A stretch of DNA of 8,885 nt from Deltaproteobacteria bacterium (GTDB lineage: Bacteria; SAR324; JACQKK01). Within the stretch, counting starts at the first letter, position 1. Every line of letters starts with the position of its first letter. The stretch covers positions 1 through 8,885 of the forward strand of contig JAOUPZ010000113.1 in NCBI GenBank assembly GCA_029879595.1. The letters run 5' to 3'. A model generated the notes under the pieces. That model made no database searches. It had not been told where the DNA came from and saw nothing but the letters and a program-made list of their open reading frames with translations. Positions 4,106 through 8,885 of the stretch are shown here, piece by piece. Made by a program: the position numbers and the translations under genes.

Positions 4106-5463
4106 CAGCGGTAATATAGCGTGCGGTTGCTCCGCCAGCGCCTCAGATAGGCCCGGGCATACCGGGCGGGCGTGGAGGCCTGGCCCGTCTTGAGCCGGGC
4201 GGCCTCGTTTACCGCCCCTGAGGGCAGTCGCGCCGTGAGGCAGCTTTTGTTCCTCCGCTCGCGGTACAGGCGGCAGACCTCACCGGCGGTTTTCGTTTTA
4301 TCAAACCCGTTCTGCTTTTCCAGCAGCAGGTCGGTGCGCAGTTTATCCGGCTGAAGCCCCGCACCCAGGGTCAGCAGGGCGGCCTCCGTGTTGGAAGCCT
4401 TCAGCCGGGGGCTGGGCCCATCGTACAGCAACAGGTCTCCGTCCAACAGCAATTCGTGCCCGCTGAGCAGAGACACCCGCTCCTGGAAGGCGGCGTTGCG
4501 GGAGGAAAACTCCCCGGCGTTGTAGTCCGCGGCCGTATACAGCACGGCGTCCTCCGGGTTCATGCGGGTGCCGTAATAGGCGTAGCCGATCCAGAGCTGA
4601 TGCACCCCCTCCAGCACCCCCCGGTACAGGGCCGTGCCGGGGTCCAGCAACAGCTTCTGCATGGCGGAGGGGCCGTCCAGCGCCTCCTGGCGCCCCAGGG
4701 CGTTGCGATAGGCCTTGGCCACGTTCACCTGCATGGGGCCGATGGTGTTCACCGGGTTGGACAGGGCCTGCTGGACGGCAAAGCGGCCCACCGCCAGAGG
4801 TATGAAAAATTCCCGCAACATATACTCGGCCACCCACTCGCGCAACTCCCCTTCCACATAGCGCCCCAGGTCGCCCTCGGTTTTCACATGCCCGCGCCGG
4901 GTATCCTGGCGCAGCCTGCTCCGCAGGGCGTCATCGAACCGCGCCCGGTCCAGCACCTTTTCCGCCAACAGGTTGCCCTGCCTGATCTCCTGGAGCTTAT
5001 AGTCGAACAGGGCCTCCAGGTCCGCATTGACCAGCGGCGGGTCGGCCCGCACCCCCGACTCCAGCTGGATGGTGGTCAGCGCCAGCAGCAGAAAACCCTC
5101 GTTGGAGCAGGGTATTCCCAGCCGGTGAAAGGCCATGTTCAGCGCCTCGAGCCAGGGGGCGGCGTCCTGACCGTGCTTGTCGCGGAACAGCACCCGCTCC
5201 ATGCGCACCGCCTGCTCCCGGCTGAAGCAGGGCCGCGCCGGGTCAAGGATATTTCCTCCCCCCCGGCCCTCCAGCGCGGCGTTTCCCCCGGCTCCGGAGG
5301 AGTCCTGGAGGCTCTTGGGGCTGGATGGGGGCGGAGCAAGGCGCAGCTCGCTCCCCGCCACCAGCACCGTGGCAATGATGGCGACCATCATCAGGGAAAA
5401 ATGCCAGAAGAACACCAGCTTTTTCCAGATGCCAACTATCAGGCGGATTATTGCTCTAAACAC
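4105..5463 (-). CDS. DUF1615-family putative peptidoglycan lytic protein, membrane-anchored
   Basis: 452 residues. An N-terminal basic/hydrophobic segment (about residues 17-37) should anchor the protein in the inner membrane, followed by a Pro/Ser/Gly-rich periplasmic linker (about 42-72) and a globular region. Landmarks resemble lysozyme-like lytic transglycosylases in order: QLESG (E135, candidate catalytic acid), IGPMQV (241-246, compare GLMQ) and ADYNAG (312-317, compare AYNAG). SRNAAFQ, LSG and LDGDL after ADYNAG are what I recall of DUF1615 proteins from proteobacteria. Those often begin as lipoproteins; this one has no lipobox. The start is GTG, preceded by GAAGGA seven bases away. 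GC is high and no frameshift is seen. Cleavage of peptidoglycan glycan strands is inference; DUF1615 membership is fairly confident. Probably the first gene of a two-gene unit with the small CxCxxC gene. Confidence 0.75.
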   Translation of the reverse strand: MFRAIIRLIVGIWKKLVFFWHFSLMMVAIIATVLVAGSELRLAPPPSSPKSLQDSSGAGGNAALEGRGGGNILDPARPCFSREQAVRMERVLFRDKHGQDAAPWLEALNMAFHRLGIPCSNEGFLLLALTTIQLESGVRADPPLVNADLEALFDYKLQEIRQGNLLAEKVLDRARFDDALRSRLRQDTRRGHVKTEGDLGRYVEGELREWVAEYMLREFFIPLAVGRFAVQQALSNPVNTIGPMQVNVAKAYRNALGRQEALDGPSAMQKLLLDPGTALYRGVLEGVHQLWIGYAYYGTRMNPEDAVLYTAADYNAGEFSSRNAAFQERVSLLSGHELLLDGDLLLYDGPSPRLKASNTEAALLTLGAGLQPDKLRTDLLLEKQNGFDKTKTAGEVCRLYRERRNKSCLTARLPSGAVNEAARLKTGQASTPARYARAYLRRWRSNRTLYYR

Positions 5464-5764
5464 CTCGCTGTCCTTCCTGGATTTCCTAGATATGCCCTGA
5501 GTTTTCTGCCCACAAAGGCCCCTTCAGCATACAATGCCCAGGCGCCGCCTGTCCCCGTGAATATTTGTTTATCCCGGCCTTTTTCCCGGTCATGCCGCCC
5601 TGGAAAATGCACGGAACTATGTGGGTTCCCCATTCGTTATTATCCTTATTACGTCACACCGGGCTTGCTTTTAATGCGCATGGTCTGCAGCCTGGCAAGC
5701 TGCTGATTCAACCGGGCGAAGGAACAGGCCCGGCGATAATCTTACAGGGCATCAAGGGAACAGC
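5464..5764. other. Divergent intergenic region between the DUF1615 gene and the Hpt gene
   Basis: No supported gene; open frames here are short and lack ribosome sites. It must hold promoters for both divergent genes, but none stands out: weak candidates are GGGACA with TATGCT 18 bases away on the minus strand, and a TTTAAT hexamer on the plus strand near 5668-5674 without a good -35. A compact dyad CAGGCG-C-CGCCTG (5539-5551) overlaps the minus-strand candidate spacer and could be an operator half-site pair. An AT-rich patch around 5560-5572 and another at 5635-5655 are the likeliest promoter areas. Confidence 0.4.
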
Positions 5765-6079
5765 ATGGACGAACTAGAGGAATTGAGGATTGAATACGCC
5801 CGGGAGCTTCCCGGACGGCTGGACGAAATCGAAAGGCTTTGGAACCGGGTAGATTACTCCACCCCGGACTTCCAGACCATCACCGATGTGAGGAACCTGG
5901 TGCACAAACTGGCCGGATCGGGATCATTATACGGCTTCGAAGGGCTGAGTGAATCAGCGGGAGAACTGGACAGCCTGCTGAAAAGACTGGACCGCTCCGA
6001 GATAGAGCTGACCGAGGAGGTGCTGGCCCGGATCCTGGCCCTGCTGAACCGGATGAAGGAATCCATCCGGCTGACCTGA
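5765..6079 (+). CDS. Stand-alone Hpt (histidine phosphotransfer) domain protein
   Basis: 104 residues, essentially one helical-bundle Hpt domain. Phosphorelay proteins of this type accept phosphate on a histidine from a response-regulator receiver domain and pass it on. The core motif is LVHKLAGSGSLYGF, with H47 as the phospho-accepting histidine, K48 and G51 as the usual following residues, and the helix SESAGELDSLL after it. The N-terminal YARELPGRLDEIERLW helix fits the Hpt subtype often fused to diguanylate cyclase or receiver proteins. No histidine kinase or receiver gene is adjacent, so it is an orphan. It starts at ATG after AAGGGA with a five-base spacer. It converges on rlpA with only 23 bases between stop codons. 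Partner and output cannot be told from the sequence. Confidence 0.85.
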   Translation: MDELEELRIEYARELPGRLDEIERLWNRVDYSTPDFQTITDVRNLVHKLAGSGSLYGFEGLSESAGELDSLLKRLDRSEIELTEEVLARILALLNRMKESIRLT

Positions 6080-6102
6080 CCCCCCGGGCTAAAAAACAGG
6101 CG

Positions 6103-7131
6103 CTATTTTCTGAGCCTTCTCACCAGGGCCTGATAGCCGCTGTCCTCCAGCTTGCGGGCGGTATCTCTGGCCTTGATATGTGTTTCGTAAGGGCCGGCGG
6201 CCACGGCCATGAAGCCCCGGGGCCGTGAGTCCAGCATGAAACTCAACGACGGAAACTTTTTTTCCAGGCTGCGTTGCAGGCCCAGGGCCTTTTCCTGCTG
6301 GTCATAGGCCGCCACCTGCACCACATACTGGGTATAGGGCTTTAATCCTTCCTCGTTGGAAACCCCGCTGGGCCAGCGCACCACCGATATCCTGACCGGG
6401 GCCGTTCCCTTATCGATCATCCCCAGCTGCTTGGCGGCCAGTTGTGAAAGGTCAATCACCCGGCCCTTGGCGTAGGGGCCCCGGTCGTTTATCCGCACCC
6501 AGACCCGGCTGTTGTTCTCCTTGTTCACCACCTCCACCAGTGTGCCCAGGGGCAGGGTGGGGTGGGCCGCGGTCAGGCCATACTGATCGTAGGTTTCTCC
6601 TCCCGCTGTGGGACGGCCGTGAAACCCGGGGCCGTACCAGGAGGCCACCCCTTCCAGCAGCGGCTCATGCAGATCGAAGTCCTTCAACTCAGTTGTGGTT
6701 CTGGCCCGGGGGGCGGGATCAGGGTCTTTGTTTACGGCCCGGCTCTCCATGACGGGACTGACCGGGGCAGGAGCGGTTTTCCTGCTGGCGGTTTTTGCCG
6801 AGCTCAGGGCTTCCTTCACCGCGGCCTTGACCTCAGGACGCAGCCGGTAGCCTGTCGAAGCGCCGGCGGATTGGGTGCCTTTATTGTTCCCCCCTGTCTC
6901 CGGGGCTTTTTTCCGGCTTTTTTCCTCCAGCATTGATGGAGGCACAAGCCGGCGGGAGGGGTAGGATTTTCCCGGCGGCACGGACCAGGCTCCGGACCAG
7001 TCCTCCTGGGAAATATTTTCCGGGGGCTCCGTGGACGAGCCTGAACAGCCGGTGAGAAACAATGCGGAAAGCAGCAGCGCCATCGGTGTGAAAGCCCGCC
7101 TGGGCAAGCCAAACAAAACAACGTTATTCAT
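6103..7131 (-). CDS. rlpA: RlpA: septal lytic transglycosylase lipoprotein with SPOR domain
   Basis: 342 residues. Signal peptide with lipobox LTGC (Cys29 lipidated), then a long low-complexity linker (about 30-155), a double-psi beta-barrel RlpA domain (160-252: GVASWYGPGFHGRPTAGGE, then RVWVRINDRGPY) and a C-terminal SPOR domain (about 267-340) that binds denuded septal glycan. The residues corresponding to the catalytic set known from Pseudomonas aeruginosa RlpA appear present with the same spacing: E179, H190, D216. The enzyme should therefore cleave naked glycan strands and help daughter-cell separation from the outer membrane. Start ATG follows AGGGGAG, five bases away. It lies 84 bases downstream of hemB on the same strand; co-transcription is possible but its function is unrelated. 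Identification is secure. Confidence 0.96.
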   Translation of the reverse strand: MNNVVLFGLPRRAFTPMALLLSALFLTGCSGSSTEPPENISQEDWSGAWSVPPGKSYPSRRLVPPSMLEEKSRKKAPETGGNNKGTQSAGASTGYRLRPEVKAAVKEALSSAKTASRKTAPAPVSPVMESRAVNKDPDPAPRARTTTELKDFDLHEPLLEGVASWYGPGFHGRPTAGGETYDQYGLTAAHPTLPLGTLVEVVNKENNSRVWVRINDRGPYAKGRVIDLSQLAAKQLGMIDKGTAPVRISVVRWPSGVSNEEGLKPYTQYVVQVAAYDQQEKALGLQRSLEKKFPSLSFMLDSRPRGFMAVAAGPYETHIKARDTARKLEDSGYQALVRRLRK

Positions 7132-7171
7132 TGCACTCCCCTGGGGTTGTTGGTTCCTTTTGGTTCAGCAC

Positions 7172-7215
7172 CCCATGCGGAATAATCATCCCACCTGTCC
7201 TGAAAAACGCATGGG
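7172..7215 (-). promoter_or_regulatory. Inverted repeat immediately after hemB
   Basis: Perfect 8-bp arms CCCATGCG (7172-7179) and CGCATGGG (7208-7215) enclose 28 bases. The right arm abuts the hemB stop codon, and rlpA starts 41 bases beyond the left arm. On the transcript it would be a long-loop stem with no U tract, so a simple intrinsic terminator is unlikely. It could be an mRNA-stabilising stem, a weak read-through barrier before rlpA, or two halves of a protein-binding site. Confidence 0.4.
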
Positions 7216-8220
7216 TCAGCGCTGATTACGCAACAACCGGGCCACACGCTTGGCAAAATATGTCAAAATGAGATCGGCACCCGCCCGTTTTATGCCCAGC
7301 AGCATTTCCATCATCACTTTTTCCAGGTCCAGCCATCCGTTGTTGTGGGCGGCCCAGGCCATGGCGTATTCACCGCTGACGTTGTAGGCCACCACGGGAA
7401 CCGGGCTTTCCGAGCGCACTCTCCAGATGATGTCCAGATAGGGCAGAGCCGGCTTGACCATTACAAAATCGGCCGCCTCTGATATGTCCAGCAGGGCCTC
7501 GCGGACGGCCTCGCGCCCGTTGGCGGGGTCCATCTGGTATGTGGTGCGGTCGCCGAACTGGGGTGTCCCCTGGGCCGCGTCCCGGAAGGGCCCGTAGAAT
7601 GAGGAGGCGAACTTGGCCGAATAGGCCATGATGGGGATGTTGCCAAAGCCGTTGTCATCCAGGATGGAGCGGATCGCGGCCACCCTGCCGTCCATCATGT
7701 CCGAGGGGGAGACGATATCGGCACCGGCGCGGGCGTGGGAAAGAGCCATCTGCGCCAGCACGGGCAGGGTGCGGTCATTGTCTATCTCGTGGCCGTCAGG
7801 GCCGCCGGTCAGGCCGCAGTGCCCATGCTCCAGCCATTCGCACAGGCAGATGTCCGTCATCACAAGAAGCTGGGGAAAGCGTTTCTTGATGGCCTGGATG
7901 GCCTGCTGTATCAGACCGCCGTCCTCCACGGCCAGTTGGCCGGTGGTGTCCTTTTTCTCCGGCACACCGAACAGGTCTATGCAGGGGATACCCAGTTCCA
8001 CCACTTCCTCCAGTTCCTTGAGCAGTTCATCAATGGACAGCTGGAACACCTCCGGCATGGAGGACACCGGATTGCGCACGCCCTGGCCATCGGCCACGAA
8101 CATCGGGTAGATCAGATCCTCCACCCGCAGGTGATTCTCGCGCACCATGGATCGCAGGACGGGATTGGCCCTCAGGCGGCGCGGGCGGGACTTGGGGAAA
8201 TATGACTGGTTACAGGACAT
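7216..8220 (-). CDS. hemB: Delta-aminolevulinic acid dehydratase (porphobilinogen synthase)
   Basis: 334 residues, full length for the family. Condenses two 5-aminolevulinate molecules into porphobilinogen, the second common step of tetrapyrrole (haem, sirohaem, cobalamin) synthesis, in the cytoplasm as a homo-octamer. The zinc-type active-site loop is present: DICLCEWLEHGHCG with C125, C127 and C135, as opposed to the Asp-rich Mg-type. Both Schiff-base lysines are in place: K203 in AYSAKFASSFYGPFRDA and K256 in MVKPALPYLDI. The N-terminal arm motif RPRRLRANPVLRSMVRE is also present. The ATG at 8220 follows GGAG at a 6-base spacing. It starts 31 bases after the fba stop and is probably co-transcribed with it; the hemB transcript may continue into rlpA. 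Confidence 0.98.
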   Translation of the reverse strand: MSCNQSYFPKSRPRRLRANPVLRSMVRENHLRVEDLIYPMFVADGQGVRNPVSSMPEVFQLSIDELLKELEEVVELGIPCIDLFGVPEKKDTTGQLAVEDGGLIQQAIQAIKKRFPQLLVMTDICLCEWLEHGHCGLTGGPDGHEIDNDRTLPVLAQMALSHARAGADIVSPSDMMDGRVAAIRSILDDNGFGNIPIMAYSAKFASSFYGPFRDAAQGTPQFGDRTTYQMDPANGREAVREALLDISEAADFVMVKPALPYLDIIWRVRSESPVPVVAYNVSGEYAMAWAAHNNGWLDLEKVMMEMLLGIKRAGADLILTYFAKRVARLLRNQR

Positions 8221-8251
8221 CTGAAGCTCCGGTCTGGTTCAGGGTTTGGGT

Positions 8252-8885
8252 TCAGGTTATCCGGGGATCAAGCTCGCCGGACCTATACCGGTCCGCCATC
8301 ACGGACAGGGGAATGATCTTGATGGAGGACGCCTTGCCGGCGGTGCCAAAGGCCTCGTAGCGCTCCACGCACAGTTTTTCCATGGCTTGCATGGCCGGCT
8401 TGAGAAACTTGCGCGGGTCGAACTCGGCCTTTTTCTCCATGGCCACTTTACGCATCTGGCCGGTCATGGCCATCCGGCAGTCGGTGTCGATGTTCACCTT
8501 GCGCACCCCGTGCTTGATGCCCCGCACGATTTCCTCCAGGGGCACCCCATAGGTCTGGGGCATTTCCCCCCCGTGGGCATTGATGATGTCCTGCAGATCC
8601 TGGGGAACCGAGGATGAGCCGTGCATGACCAGATGTGTGCTGGGCAGCCGTTCGTTGATCTTCTTCACCACGTCCATGGCCAGGATGTCCCCGGTGGGCT
8701 TGCGGGTGAACTTATAGGCCCCGTGGGATGTGCCGATGGCCACCGCCAGAGCATCCACCTTGGTGCGGGAAACAAATTCGGCCGCCTGGTCCGGGTCGGT
8801 GAGCAGCATGCTGCGGTCCAGGCTGCCCTCAAATCCGTGACCGTCCTCCTTTTCCCCCTCGCCGGTTTCCAGCGAGCCCAGGCAG
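8252..8885 (-). CDS. fba: Fructose-bisphosphate aldolase class II, Calvin-cycle subtype, C-terminal part
   Basis: The last 210 residues of a protein normally of about 345-360; the N-terminus lies beyond the window. Zinc-dependent reversible aldol cleavage of fructose 1,6-bisphosphate (and possibly sedoheptulose 1,7-bisphosphate) in glycolysis, gluconeogenesis or the Calvin cycle. Visible landmarks in order: LGSLETGEGEKEDGHG, LLTDPDQAAEFV, AVAIGTSHGAYKF (zinc-ligand His), LVMHGSSSVP (zinc-ligand His and phosphate-binding serines) and VNIDTDCRMAMTG (substrate-binding Asn/Asp). The carboxy end GELDPRIT is typical. The open frame extends upstream of the internal Met at 8809 to the window edge without a stop, so 8809 is not the start. 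The subtype name reflects sequence resemblance; it does not show that the organism fixes carbon. Confidence 0.95.
   Translation of the reverse strand, partial: CLGSLETGEGEKEDGHGFEGSLDRSMLLTDPDQAAEFVSRTKVDALAVAIGTSHGAYKFTRKPTGDILAMDVVKKINERLPSTHLVMHGSSSVPQDLQDIINAHGGEMPQTYGVPLEEIVRGIKHGVRKVNIDTDCRMAMTGQMRKVAMEKKAEFDPRKFLKPAMQAMEKLCVERYEAFGTAGKASSIKIIPLSVMADRYRSGELDPRIT

Noticed and set aside
4456..5706. 416-codon open frame on the plus strand
   Set aside because: It is antisense to the DUF1615 gene; its translation is His/Gln/Pro/Gly-rich, typical of the reverse of a GC-rich coding frame, and it has no ribosome site.
6080..6110. Terminator between the converging Hpt and rlpA genes
   Set aside because: Only a weak A/T-rich stem overlapping the rlpA stop (minus strand AAAATAG/CTGTTTT, with a wobble pair) and an A6/T6 tract can be found; too poor to call.
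7628..8205. Two overlapping open frames on the plus strand (7628-8110 and 7735-8205)
   Set aside because: Both are antisense to hemB, which is certain from its catalytic residues.
1..8885. CRISPR array, tRNA or rRNA genes, riboswitch, insertion sequence or toxin-antitoxin pair
   Set aside because: No regularly spaced direct repeats, no cloverleaf-type sequence, no recognisable riboswitch core and no mobile-element protein were seen on either strand.

Overview
The window looks like the chromosome of a GC-rich, Gram-negative (diderm) bacterium. The evidence is three lipoprotein-type signal peptides, an RlpA peptidoglycan enzyme with a SPOR domain, and a DUF1615-type putative cell-wall lytic protein. 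The Calvin-cycle subtype of class II fructose-bisphosphate aldolase and the zinc-type HemB fit a proteobacterium-like lineage, but I cannot name a phylum from the sequence. There are no RNA genes, CRISPR arrays, transposases or phage genes.

Layout. (a) 1-126, minus: the first 42 residues of leucyl-tRNA synthetase. (b) 127-484: a gene-free divergent region rich in short GC dyads. (c) 431-3690, plus: a tandem duplication of a gene for a secreted lipoprotein made of four beta-sandwich repeats resembling pre-peptidase C-terminal (PPC) domains. Each copy carries its own 140-bp leader; the two leaders align without gaps (17 differences counted by eye). Each leader holds a promoter-like element and a 28-codon reading frame that ends by ATGA overlap on the lipoprotein start. 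A degenerate third copy of the leader boundary lies just after the second gene. (d) 3731-3763: a bidirectional terminator between the second lipoprotein gene and (e) 3772-4044, minus: a small unrecognised CxCxxC protein. Upstream of it, across a 60-bp gap holding a strong GC hairpin, is the DUF1615 gene (4105-5463, minus). (f) 5464-5764: a divergent intergenic region. (g) 5765-6079, plus: a stand-alone Hpt phosphotransfer protein. (h) 6103-8885, minus: a same-direction fba-hemB-rlpA run, with fba cut by the window edge.

How the genes relate. fba, hemB and leuS are central-metabolism or translation genes. RlpA and the DUF1615 protein both point to septal or cell-wall peptidoglycan cleavage. 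The Hpt protein is an orphan phosphorelay part whose partners are elsewhere. The twin lipoproteins are the accessory, fast-evolving part of the window: lower in GC than their neighbours, without a recognisable enzyme domain, and recently duplicated together with their control region. They and their unusual leader are the best candidate for something undescribed.
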